From NCBI GenBank assembly GCA_002418835.1, contig DIEX01000033.1, forward strand, positions 186,001 through 250,000: a DNA stretch of 64,000 bases, read 5' to 3'. This document shows, piece by piece, positions 8,894-17,038 of the stretch (positions are counted from its first letter, which is position 1; each line of letters starts with the position of its first letter). The position numbers were made by a program, and so were the translations under genes. A model generated the notes under the pieces. It had not been told where the DNA came from. It saw only the letters and a program-made list of their open reading frames with translations, and searched no databases. This DNA is from Spirochaetia bacterium UBA5763 (GTDB lineage: Bacteria; Spirochaetota; UBA4802; UBA5550).

Positions 8894-9754
8894 ATGCATG
8901 CACATATAAAACAGAGAATTGAAAGTACAATAAACAATATAGCCGCCCTCCCCACAATGCCGGAGGTCGCCACGAAGATACTCAACATGGTCAACGACCC
9001 TGAAGTATCATTCAAGGCTGTTGCTGAAGAGCTGTCAAAGGACCAGTCCATGACAACAAATATTCTGAAGCTCTGCAACTCCGCTTATTTCAGCAAGGGG
9101 AAGGAGATAACATCCATTGAACGTGCTATAGTCACTCTCGGAATAAAGGAAGTTACCAATATTGTTATGGTAATTGCGGCCAAGCCTATACTCGACAAAT
9201 TTGTAATTGGCTATGACCTGGGTAAAGGGGAGTTATGGAAGCAGGGACTTATTGTCGGAACTCTTGCGAAAAAGATCGCCCTTCAGAAAAACAGAAAAGA
9301 TATCGCTGACGTGGTATTTACCGGCGGCATAATTCACAATATCGGTAAGACTGTCATTGCAATCTTTGTGCAGAACACATACAATGACATCCTTGATGAA
9401 GTTAAAAAGAATAATATTACCTTCAATGAAGCCGAAAAGGAAATCATGGGTTACAGTCACCAGGAGATCAGCGAGAAAATTCTTGAAAAGTGGAACTTTC
9501 CCCCTGTACTTAAAGCCATTGTAAGATTTTATGCTGAGCCGGATAAAGCGCCTGATAATTTTAAGACTGAAGTTTCAATAGTTCACATTGCAAATACAAT
9601 AAGTATCATGGCAGGTATAGGGATAGGGAGTGACGGCCTCTATCATCAGCTCTGTAAAATTGCCCTTGATACTACAAAAATTACAGGCCCTGAACTTGAG
9701 GAGTTATTCTCAAAAATACCGGAGTTGACAAAGCAGATAATGGAAATTCAGTAG
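8894..9754 (+). CDS. HDOD domain protein
   Basis: Cytoplasmic regulator of 286 residues consisting essentially of one HDOD domain (about 15-215), a catalytically degenerate relative of the HD phosphohydrolase fold. The N-terminal block LPTMPEVATKILNMVNDP and the middle GGIIHNIGKTVIA block are diagnostic. The canonical HD metal ligands are absent: the His is followed by Asn rather than Asp. HDOD proteins often act in chemotaxis, motility or second-messenger pathways without known enzyme activity. It lies between cheD and a small zinc-ribbon gene whose ATG follows its stop by two bases, so the three are probably co-transcribed. Confidence 0.92.
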   Translation: MHAHIKQRIESTINNIAALPTMPEVATKILNMVNDPEVSFKAVAEELSKDQSMTTNILKLCNSAYFSKGKEITSIERAIVTLGIKEVTNIVMVIAAKPILDKFVIGYDLGKGELWKQGLIVGTLAKKIALQKNRKDIADVVFTGGIIHNIGKTVIAIFVQNTYNDILDEVKKNNITFNEAEKEIMGYSHQEISEKILEKWNFPPVLKAIVRFYAEPDKAPDNFKTEVSIVHIANTISIMAGIGIGSDGLYHQLCKIALDTTKITGPELEELFSKIPELTKQIMEIQ

Positions 9755-9756
9755 AG

Positions 9757-10131
9757 ATGAAATTTATAATCAATTGCCCGGAATGCGGCAGAAGCCTGAG
9801 ATTTCCTCTGGATAAAGGGAGGATTAAAATCAGGTGCCAGTGCGGTTACGGAATGGTAATTGATCCCGATGACACTTCCCTCTACAAAAAAGGGCGTTTT
9901 GACCTTAAACCTGAAGGTCCGATAATCAACAAAAAAAGAAAGCCGGTTAAACAAACCGGCTCACTTTTTGATAAAGATAAAATTATCAGAAAAATATTGG
10001 AGTACAGGCACACACTTCAGAACTTCAGACATATGCCGGACAGAGAGAAGTACAGGGTACTCCTTTTTATACTTCTCCCCGTGCTTCTTCTGATTATTAT
10101 CCTTTATACATTTTTCGGTCTTTTGAGTTAG
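9757..10131 (+). CDS. Small zinc-ribbon protein with C-terminal membrane anchor
   Basis: A protein of 124 residues, not assignable to a named family. The N-terminal 35 residues hold a CPECG...RCQCG pattern (two Cys pairs), suggesting a zinc ribbon. A basic linker follows, and the last 25 residues are one hydrophobic helix (LLFILLPVLLLIIILYTFFG), so it is probably tail-anchored with the ribbon in the cytoplasm. It starts two bases after the HDOD stop, so translational coupling with the cheD operon is likely. Function unknown. Confidence 0.75.
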   Translation: MKFIINCPECGRSLRFPLDKGRIKIRCQCGYGMVIDPDDTSLYKKGRFDLKPEGPIINKKRKPVKQTGSLFDKDKIIRKILEYRHTLQNFRHMPDREKYRVLLFILLPVLLLIIILYTFFGLLS

Positions 10132-10157
10132 ACTGAAGATGCTCCTTTAAATAATCT

Positions 10158-12638
10158 TCAAACCTTAAAAAACTTCATCTGATCCATAAGCGACTCAGCC
10201 TGTGCGCTGATCTCTTCGGATGAAGAAGCCACCTCTTCAGCACCTGATGCAGATGTCTGAGTATTACGGTTTATCTGATCAATTGTTTTTGAAATTTCCT
10301 GGTTAATAATAAGCTGTTCACCGGTTGAAGCGGAGATCTTCTCTGCCATCTCCATGACACGTCCTGTTTCAGAAAGGACAACATTACTCTTCTCAGCCTG
10401 CTTTATAAGTGAATCAGCAATACTCTTTATGGAATTCCTTGTTTTTTCGATATTGTCGGTAATTTCCCTGAAAGCATCCGAGGTTTGATTCACATAGTCA
10501 AAGCCTGCACGGACCTCATTTCTACCGGAAGTGACCACTTCGGATATCTTTTTAGCAGTAACCGCTGTTTCTTCGGCCAGTTTACTCACCTCTTCAGCAA
10601 CAACCGCAAAGCCGCGCCCCTGGTCCCCCGCGCGGGCTGCTTCAATGGATGCATTAAGAGCAAGCATGGCCACCCTGTCAGATATATCGCTGATAATTGC
10701 CACCATCTCCGCGATGCTTCTTGTGCTGTTATCGATCTGGTTCATCCCGGCTATTGTGCGGTTCATAAGTTCGCTCCCTTCCGAAGCCTTGACTGATGTC
10801 TGTTCCGAAACATGGAGCGCTTCACTTGCAGACTTCACAACTTCACCACCCACCCCCTGAAGCGCACTCATTGAACTATGAGTAGATTTGGCAAGTTCAA
10901 ACTGCTCCCTCGAATGCGCTGCAATCATCTCAATGGAGGCAGCGACCTCTTCAACTGAAGCTGAAGTCTCCTCAATTGAGGCTGCCTGTGTCTGTGAAAG
11001 CTCGGATATCGACTGGCTTGTTGCGGAAAGTTCCTCAACAGACTGCGCAAGATTAACAGAGGCATTTGTTGAAACTTCTATTACCTGCCTGATTTTTTTA
11101 AGAAACCTTTTGAGATTCCTTATTAATAGACCGAATTCATCCGGGAGATAATCATTGTTTGAAACAGTAAGATCCCCCTCCGCAAGTTTTTTGAAAACAT
11201 CAATGATGTTCCGTATCGGTTTTGAAAAACCCTTAGCAATAAACCAGATTACACAGAATGATACTGATGTGAGTATCAGAAAAAAGATAATCTCCATGAT
11301 AATAAGAGTGGTCACATCTTTATAAAATTCCGTCTTATCCAAAGAGAATAGTATTATATAACTTAGCAGAGGGATACTGCTTTTATATGAAACAGTTTCT
11401 CTGGCATTAAAAGTATATGAAAGAAATGTGTTATCCGGTGATATGAGTATACGCCCGGTGTTTTTCAGATTTTTTCCGTCATCCTTGATATCTACACCGA
11501 TAACTTTTCCTATTATAGATTTTGTTGCAGAAAAAACAATCCTGTGATTATGATCCACAACAAGATATCTCCCAGAGACATATGTTTTATCCCTGGTGAG
11601 TATATCAACTATTGCATCCATAAGAACTGTGCCGCCCACAATACCTGTGACTTTGCCGTTAATTTTCACCGGGTAAAGTCCTATAATTATAAGGTCCTCT
11701 GTAACCTGGCTCTTCATAGGATTTGTGAACACCGGCTTGCCTGTGTTTATACACTGCTGAAATTCAGGGAATCTGCTGATATCTCCGGATGTTCCCAGAC
11801 TTGTGGGCCCCTTACCTGTTGTGTCGCAGGCAAAATATAACTGGATATAGCTGTTAGTCTTTTCCTTCTGCATCTCTTTAAGCAACGGCATCACTCTGGC
11901 GTAATTCATCTCCCTGATTACAGGGTTGACTGAATAGATATGCAGTTCATTATACAGCCCATTAATAAAGTTTTCGATATTAAGCGATGTTTTATTTACA
12001 GTTTCAATTATCTCACGCTGGCGGACATCGTTTATTTTATTTTCTGTATATGAATACTTGACAACACTGACAATACTGAGAAGAAGAAATATCGACATCA
12101 CAATTGGCGCTGCCATCTTTTCAAAGATGGTAAGGGCGCGAAAAGGTATATAATCAACCACAGGGAACATACTTTTCTTTACCCTGGAATAATAAACACC
12201 TGAAATTATAAGGATAGTAACAAGACCCAGAAGCGCGGAGAATACTATTTTATAAAAACTCTCATAAACCGTGAACAGGTTAAATAAAAACGATACTATT
12301 AAAACTGCCAATCCATAAACTGTCCAGTAAACAGTAACAGTTTTGAAAGGGAACAGATTAACATAAAGAACCTCTTCATGTGATATGTTATCACTGTTAC
12401 CATGCTCAACAACACCGGAAATAAGCCTGTTGAACTTTTTATAGAAATAATAAAAAAATGCTGAGATGATAATTATTAGAGGGGGATACACTAATAGAAA
12501 GATTTTTATTAAACCGGAGATGCCTGTATCAAGCATGGGAAGAGATAACAGAAAAAACATTACTGGCTGTATAGCCACTGCTGCAATAAAAAGATTTTTC
12601 ACCCTTGATGTAATTAACGAATATTCATTCTCTTTCAT
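10158..12638 (-). CDS. Methyl-accepting chemotaxis protein with multi-spanning N-terminus and Cache-like domain
   Basis: Chemoreceptor of 826 residues. Unlike a standard receptor, it begins with about five hydrophobic segments (roughly residues 15-35, 45-65, 100-120, 130-150 and 180-200) before a Cache-like extracytoplasmic domain (about 205-430). A further membrane helix (about 440-465), HAMP (about 465-520) and the signalling hairpin follow. The hairpin has ALNASIEAARAGDQGRGF near residues 655-675 and a Ser/Thr/Glu-rich C-terminal half with SASGAEEVASSSEEISAQ. An AGAGGAG site precedes the ATG. No C-terminal CheR pentapeptide is seen. The extra helices suggest an added integral-membrane sensor, of unknown ligand. 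Confidence 0.9.
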   Translation of the reverse strand: MKENEYSLITSRVKNLFIAAVAIQPVMFFLLSLPMLDTGISGLIKIFLLVYPPLIIIISAFFYYFYKKFNRLISGVVEHGNSDNISHEEVLYVNLFPFKTVTVYWTVYGLAVLIVSFLFNLFTVYESFYKIVFSALLGLVTILIISGVYYSRVKKSMFPVVDYIPFRALTIFEKMAAPIVMSIFLLLSIVSVVKYSYTENKINDVRQREIIETVNKTSLNIENFINGLYNELHIYSVNPVIREMNYARVMPLLKEMQKEKTNSYIQLYFACDTTGKGPTSLGTSGDISRFPEFQQCINTGKPVFTNPMKSQVTEDLIIIGLYPVKINGKVTGIVGGTVLMDAIVDILTRDKTYVSGRYLVVDHNHRIVFSATKSIIGKVIGVDIKDDGKNLKNTGRILISPDNTFLSYTFNARETVSYKSSIPLLSYIILFSLDKTEFYKDVTTLIIMEIIFFLILTSVSFCVIWFIAKGFSKPIRNIIDVFKKLAEGDLTVSNNDYLPDEFGLLIRNLKRFLKKIRQVIEVSTNASVNLAQSVEELSATSQSISELSQTQAASIEETSASVEEVAASIEMIAAHSREQFELAKSTHSSMSALQGVGGEVVKSASEALHVSEQTSVKASEGSELMNRTIAGMNQIDNSTRSIAEMVAIISDISDRVAMLALNASIEAARAGDQGRGFAVVAEEVSKLAEETAVTAKKISEVVTSGRNEVRAGFDYVNQTSDAFREITDNIEKTRNSIKSIADSLIKQAEKSNVVLSETGRVMEMAEKISASTGEQLIINQEISKTIDQINRNTQTSASGAEEVASSSEEISAQAESLMDQMKFFKV

Positions 12639-12779
12639 ACACTCCTCTGACGTAATTAGATTTTAAATTAACATTAAAGTTTTTATTTATAATTAAGCGG
12701 AGCAAAATGCTTAGCCCACCTGGGTTGAGGTTTTCAGTGTATTCTTTTTTGTCAATATATAAGAGGAGTGGTTATGCGG

Positions 12780-13238
12780 CTAAACGTATTTTTTTATCTC
12801 TCTCTGCATGTCGCGCTTCATATCCCTCTCCTGTATCGTCTTTCTTTTGTCATGTACGTTTTTACCACGCGCCAGACCCAGTTCAATTTTAACTTTGCCG
12901 TTTTTAATATACATGCGGAGAGGCACAAGGGTGTACCCTCTTTCAGCAAGCTTTCCTGTGAGTTTTCTGATTTCCGCTTTATGGAGAAGAAGCTTTCTCT
13001 CTCTCAGGGGTTCATGATTAAAAAAATTCCCTTTCTCGTAATGAGAGATGTTCATACCGACAATGAATACTTCGCCGTTTTTGATCCTGGCATAGGATTC
13101 CTGTATATTCACATTTTTATGCCTGATGGACTTAACCTCCGTCCCCTTAAGCACAATACCTGCTTCAAAGTTATCGAGAATCTCATACTCGAACCGGGCT
13201 TTTTTGTTTCTTATTATTTCAATTATTTCATCTGACAT
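12780..13238 (-). CDS. smpB: SsrA-binding protein SmpB
   Basis: SmpB binds tmRNA and delivers it to stalled ribosomes for trans-translation. All 152 residues fit the family: an N-terminal NKKARFEYEILDNFEAGIVL block, GTEVKSIR, a central oligonucleotide-binding barrel with HYEKGN, and LLLHKAEI. The basic C-terminal tail (KRKTIQERDMKRDMQREIKK) enters the mRNA channel in known structures. No tmRNA gene was recognised nearby. The upstream gap holds a palindromic repeat, and no obvious promoter was found. Confidence 0.95.
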   Translation of the reverse strand: MSDEIIEIIRNKKARFEYEILDNFEAGIVLKGTEVKSIRHKNVNIQESYARIKNGEVFIVGMNISHYEKGNFFNHEPLRERKLLLHKAEIRKLTGKLAERGYTLVPLRMYIKNGKVKIELGLARGKNVHDKRKTIQERDMKRDMQREIKKYV

Positions 13239-13256
13239 TCATATTCTCCAAAACAA

Positions 13257-13329
13257 TGTCATTTCGAACGAATGTGAGAAATCTTAAAAGAATGGATTTC
13301 TCAGTCGCTAACGCTTCTTCGAAATGACA
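13257..13329. repeat. MITE-like palindromic repeat, copy 1
   Basis: A 73-bp element with terminal inverted repeats TGTCATTTCGAA / TTCGAAATGACA and an inner pair of GAGAAATC-type arms, so the whole element can fold into a long hairpin. It shares the blocks GAAGCG(A/T)TAGCGACTGAG with the copy at 15625-15735. It lies between smpB and htpG. No transposase is nearby, so it would be mobilised in trans, if at all. Confidence 0.7.
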
Positions 13330-13464
13330 GAGACACCTTTATCAACAGTTATATACTATAAATTCAGATTATTGCTTTATTTTCAAGCGGAATATAAAGT
13401 GAGTTTAAAGCGGCGGTACGACAAAAATTCCCCCATTTCTGCCGCACCGCCTGAATCTATAATC

Positions 13465-15336
13465 TTAGAGAGACTTCCCTGTTATTCTGTTAAGCCTTCC
13501 CACAAAGGCATTGGGATCTTTAAGCTCCATACCTTCAACCAACATAGCCTGCTCAAGCAGGAGAAAGCTTATATCTTCAATAAGAGATTCATCTGTTACA
13601 TTTTCAAGCTTTTTAATTATTTCATGCTCCGGATTTATCTCAAGAACAGGTTTAAAATCGGGGAGAGCTGTCTGCCCCATTGCCTTAAGGATGTTCTGCA
13701 TCTGTGCAGTGGGGTCATTCTCGTCAGCCACAATACAGCTGGGGGAGTTGCTGAGCCTTGTGCTTGCAATTACATTCTTCACGTTTTCGCCAAGCTTCTC
13801 CTTTATTTTGTTAATTAAAGGCTCAACTTTCTTCTCCTTCTCCTTGTCGGATGCGTCTTTAAGGTCTTCGGCAGCATCTGCCCTGTTTACAGATTTCAGA
13901 TCAAAATCCTTGAATTTCGGGATAGAGGTAATTACTATCTCATCAATTTCATCATCAAGAATGAGGACTTCGATATCCTTGTTTGTATACATTTCGAGGA
14001 GAGGTGAATTTCTGAGTAGCGCTTCTTTACCACCTGTTATGTAGTAGATTGCCTTCTGTTCAGGCTTCATCCTTTCCGTATATTCAGCAAGGGTTGTATA
14101 ACCGTCAGACATTGTTGACTTGTACATTATCAGCTCAAGGATCTTATCCCTGTTCTCAAAATCCTGGTAGAGACCCTCCTTCATCGGGATTCCGAACTCT
14201 TTCCAGAATGTGAGGTATTTCTCCCTGTCGCGGGTTTTCAGCGATTCGATTTCGCCGAGTATCTTTTTCACAGAGGCGGATTTAATCTTTGCCATTACCT
14301 TATTGTGCTGCAGAATTTCTCTGCTCACGTTGAGCGGAAGGTCCTCTGAATCTATGACGCCCCTTACAAACCTGAGGTACGTTGGCATAAGTTCCTTCTC
14401 GTCATCAGTAATGAACACCCTCTTCACGTAAAGTTTAACGCCAGCTTTATAATCAGCCCTGAAGAGATCCATTGGCGCTTTTCCCGGGATATAGAAGAGT
14501 GTGGAATAATCCAGCGTGCCTTCAGCCTGTGTATGCATGTAAAGAATCGGGTCCTCTATATCATAGGATATCTGCCTGTAGAATTCGAGGTAATCCTCCT
14601 CTTTCAAATCGCTCTTTGATCTTTTCCATATTGCAGAGGCGCTGTTGATCTGCTCAACCTTCTGCTCTGTAACTTCCTCTTTCTTGTCACCTTCACCTTC
14701 ATACTTTGTATCTTCATAGTGGAGATAGATGGGGAAAGGGACATGGTTGGAATATTTTCTTATAATTCCCTGGATTGACCACCTGCTTGCGTACTCCTCC
14801 CCCTCGTCATTGAGATGGAGAGTCACGGTTGTGCCCTGTGTTTCACGCTCAGCGGGCTCAATACTGTACTCCTCTTTACCATCGCTTATCCATTTGAAAG
14901 CCGCGCTTTCACCGGCCTTCTTTGAAACAACCTCAACTTTATCAGCCACCATAAACCCGGAGTAGAATCCTACACCGAACTGCCCTATGAGATTGGAATC
15001 CCGCTTTTCATCACCTGACAGACTGTGAACGAAATTTCTGGTTCCGGACCTCGCTATTGTACCGAGGTTTTCATCAAGCTCCTGCTCATTCATCCCTATT
15101 CCGGTATCCGCGATTGTTAGAATCCTCCCCTTGTGATCAAACGAAATGTCGATGCGGGGCTCAAACGCAATACTTTTGTAATTCTCATCAGTGAGAGAGA
15201 GAAACTTCAGCTTATCAAGCGCGTCTGATGCGTTTGAGATAAGTTCCCTCAGGAAAATCTCCTTATGGGAATATAGCGAATGAATAATAAGGTGTAATAA
15301 TCTGTGTACTTCTGTCTGAAACTGTTTTTTACTCAT
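13465..15336 (-). CDS. htpG: Molecular chaperone HtpG (Hsp90)
   Basis: Cytoplasmic ATP-dependent Hsp90 chaperone of 623 residues, full length. The N-terminal GHKL ATPase has the LISNASDALDK block, IADTGIGMNEQEL, and a GQFGVGFYS lid. The middle domain has RGVIDSEDLPLNVSREILQ with the catalytic Arg loop. The C-terminal dimerisation domain includes a DPTAQMQ block. An AAGGAG lies 9 bp upstream of the ATG. No CIRCE element was found in the gap upstream, which contains GC-rich and MITE-like repeats instead. Confidence 0.97.
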   Translation of the reverse strand: MSKKQFQTEVHRLLHLIIHSLYSHKEIFLRELISNASDALDKLKFLSLTDENYKSIAFEPRIDISFDHKGRILTIADTGIGMNEQELDENLGTIARSGTRNFVHSLSGDEKRDSNLIGQFGVGFYSGFMVADKVEVVSKKAGESAAFKWISDGKEEYSIEPAERETQGTTVTLHLNDEGEEYASRWSIQGIIRKYSNHVPFPIYLHYEDTKYEGEGDKKEEVTEQKVEQINSASAIWKRSKSDLKEEDYLEFYRQISYDIEDPILYMHTQAEGTLDYSTLFYIPGKAPMDLFRADYKAGVKLYVKRVFITDDEKELMPTYLRFVRGVIDSEDLPLNVSREILQHNKVMAKIKSASVKKILGEIESLKTRDREKYLTFWKEFGIPMKEGLYQDFENRDKILELIMYKSTMSDGYTTLAEYTERMKPEQKAIYYITGGKEALLRNSPLLEMYTNKDIEVLILDDEIDEIVITSIPKFKDFDLKSVNRADAAEDLKDASDKEKEKKVEPLINKIKEKLGENVKNVIASTRLSNSPSCIVADENDPTAQMQNILKAMGQTALPDFKPVLEINPEHEIIKKLENVTDESLIEDISFLLLEQAMLVEGMELKDPNAFVGRLNRITGKSL

Positions 15337-15388
15337 TGACTACACTCCTTGAGTTTTAATAATTTTATTACGAGACTGCGTCTCATAC

Positions 15389-15468
15389 TCGCAGGGGAAA
15401 GCCCGCTCCGGCAGGCTCAGTGCGGCGCCTGCGGGGGGCTTTCAATGGGTTATCGCCCCTTGACCCCA
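15389..15468. repeat. GC-rich dispersed repeat, copy A
   Basis: A GC-rich block in an otherwise AT-rich gap. Its right half (CTGCGGGGGGCTTTC, then ATCGCCCCTTGACCCC) aligns with the copy at 21391-21446 and, on the opposite strand, with the copy inside the coding region near 62450-62490. The rest of the 15337-15805 gap is AT-rich with no gene that I can support. Confidence 0.55.
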
Positions 15469-15624
15469 TAAATAATAGACGATTTTTTTTTAAAATCAAA
15501 TGCCATTGCAATTGGCATGGAATATCCCGAAAAAAGAGGGGAAAAAAATCAAGAAAAAATTAATCCCGTTATTCCCTCTGGTAAAAGTCAAAAATAAAAG
15601 AGGGATAAATATAATATTCTTTTT

Positions 15625-15735
15625 TGTCATTTCGAAGAAGCGATAGCGACTGAGAAATCTGTATTGATCACTTTACATTAATTGAAAAATGAAGCAGATT
15701 TCTCACCCGATAAAATGACAGGGGTTCGAAATGAC
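15625..15735. repeat. MITE-like palindromic repeat, copy 2
   Basis: A 111-bp element bounded by TGTCATTTCGAA and TTCGAAATGACA. Inner arms AGAAATCTG and CAGATTTCT are inverted. It shares the sub-terminal GAAGCGATAGCGACTGAG block with the 13257-13329 copy, in opposite orientation. An extra AATGACA just inside the right end suggests either a nested end or a small duplication. Confidence 0.7.
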
Positions 15736-15805
15736 ATTCCATTACTATTACCATTGAAATTCTATTACTACCTTCCTTAACTATACGGATATAAAAAGCA
15801 GACTA

Positions 15806-16246
15806 TTACTCCTCCATAAATATCAGCAGAGACACCGCCCCGTAAACCAGCGGCGCTGCCAGGTTAAAAATAATTCCGTAACTGATATTATATGGCGCAT
15901 GAGAGAAGGTATGTGTAACCCAGAAATAAATTAAAGCAAAAAAATACCAGCCGTTTATAACAATCCTCAAAGGGAAAACCCACCTCATGCCGCTTACAAA
16001 AATTGTGGCAAACATTATAAAAGCTATCCCTATCATATACACCGCAAGGGGATTGTTTATTTCAAACCATGATTCGAAAATATAGTACTTCCCTATGGGG
16101 AGTATGATTGCAAGAAATGCGGTTGCAGTATTTATTACGATAATTCTATTCAGAAGGTTAAGTCCCTGGAACCATTCAACAGCAGTACGGATCAACCCCC
16201 CGATGAATGAGCCTATGGAATAAAGCAAGTCTTTCAATGTGTCCAT
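15806..16246 (-). CDS. Small integral membrane protein
   Basis: A protein of 146 residues in no family I recognise. After an amphipathic start there are about four hydrophobic spans (near residues 33-50, 65-85, 90-110 and 120-142), ending in MEE. It has no catalytic motif. Its ATG follows the HAD phosphatase stop by three bases, so it is the last gene of the three-gene operon that begins with the OmpA-like protein at 19671. A role in the envelope or in transport is possible but not shown. Confidence 0.75.
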   Translation of the reverse strand: MDTLKDLLYSIGSFIGGLIRTAVEWFQGLNLLNRIIVINTATAFLAIILPIGKYYIFESWFEINNPLAVYMIGIAFIMFATIFVSGMRWVFPLRIVINGWYFFALIYFWVTHTFSHAPYNISYGIIFNLAAPLVYGAVSLLIFMEE

Positions 16247-16249
16247 TAT

Positions 16250-17038
16250 TTACACCATTATATATTCAAGATAATCTTTTACAGCCTCTGTGAATCCCGC
16301 AGGCCCTGAATTCACTGTTACAAAAAGCCCCTCTGTCTCATTTACATGGGAGCCGTCAGGCTTCCGCACCAGATACCCCCTCTTTACAGCCCGGAGCATC
16401 GCCAGATCATTAAGACTGTCACCCGCCGCTCCTGTCAAAGGATATTCCATGCAGTCATAATAGAAATCAGCAATTCTCTTTACAGCCTCCCCTTTACCTG
16501 TTCCGGCAGGGAGGAGGTGATTGAACCTCCCCCCTTTTGTCAGAATTGCTCCATGTTGAGAGAGCAGCTCTCCCAGCCCGGCAATCTCACTGTCAGAGAG
16601 AAGGTTCCTCCCCTCCAGAATAAAGGGAACCGAAGCTTTACGCTTCAGCGCGAGAAGGGCCTTTTCCATTGTAAGTCCAGTAAGCCTGCATATATCTTCC
16701 GGTGAAATCTCCGCAAGAGGGAGAGCCTTTTCACCTGTATAGTCCTCAACAATGTGGAGAAGTTCCAGCAGCCGCGAAACCCCCTCCCCTGCTGTTTCAA
16801 ACCTGTACCCGTTAATTCCGGGATAAGCTATGCCGCAGCCGTTTTCAAACACAAATGGCGCGGTCAGATCAAGTTCATGCATAAGCAGACAAATCTCGTC
16901 AAAAGTTTTACTCGACACCGGCACAAGGGGAATTCCCCTCTCTTTAAGAAGATTCACACCTTCCATAGATTCTGCAAAACTGTAGGTAAAATGATCAATC
17001 AGGGTGCCGTCAATATCTGTAAAAAAGATCCCCTTCAT
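16250..17038 (-). CDS. HAD-IIB phosphatase, mannosyl-3-phosphoglycerate phosphatase-like
   Basis: Cytoplasmic phosphatase of 262 residues. Motif I is FTDIDGTLID (Asp8, Asp10), motif II lies in VPVSSKTF, and motif IV is GAAGDSLNDLAML. The cap region and the FENGCGIAYP block match the MPGP/YedP branch, which releases mannosylglycerate from its 3-phosphoglycerate precursor. No mannosylglycerate synthase is present here, so the real substrate is open. Its ATG shares one base with the stop of the upstream OmpA-like gene (TAATG), which implies coupled translation. Confidence 0.82.
   Translation of the reverse strand: MKGIFFTDIDGTLIDHFTYSFAESMEGVNLLKERGIPLVPVSSKTFDEICLLMHELDLTAPFVFENGCGIAYPGINGYRFETAGEGVSRLLELLHIVEDYTGEKALPLAEISPEDICRLTGLTMEKALLALKRKASVPFILEGRNLLSDSEIAGLGELLSQHGAILTKGGRFNHLLPAGTGKGEAVKRIADFYYDCMEYPLTGAAGDSLNDLAMLRAVKRGYLVRKPDGSHVNETEGLFVTVNSGPAGFTEAVKDYLEYIMV

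Noticed and set aside
12768..13235. Long plus-strand frame opposite smpB
   Set aside because: smpB on the minus strand is a clear family member; the opposite frame has no recognisable protein features.
13511..14044. Long plus-strand frame opposite htpG
   Set aside because: Serine-rich shadow of the conserved htpG reading frame.
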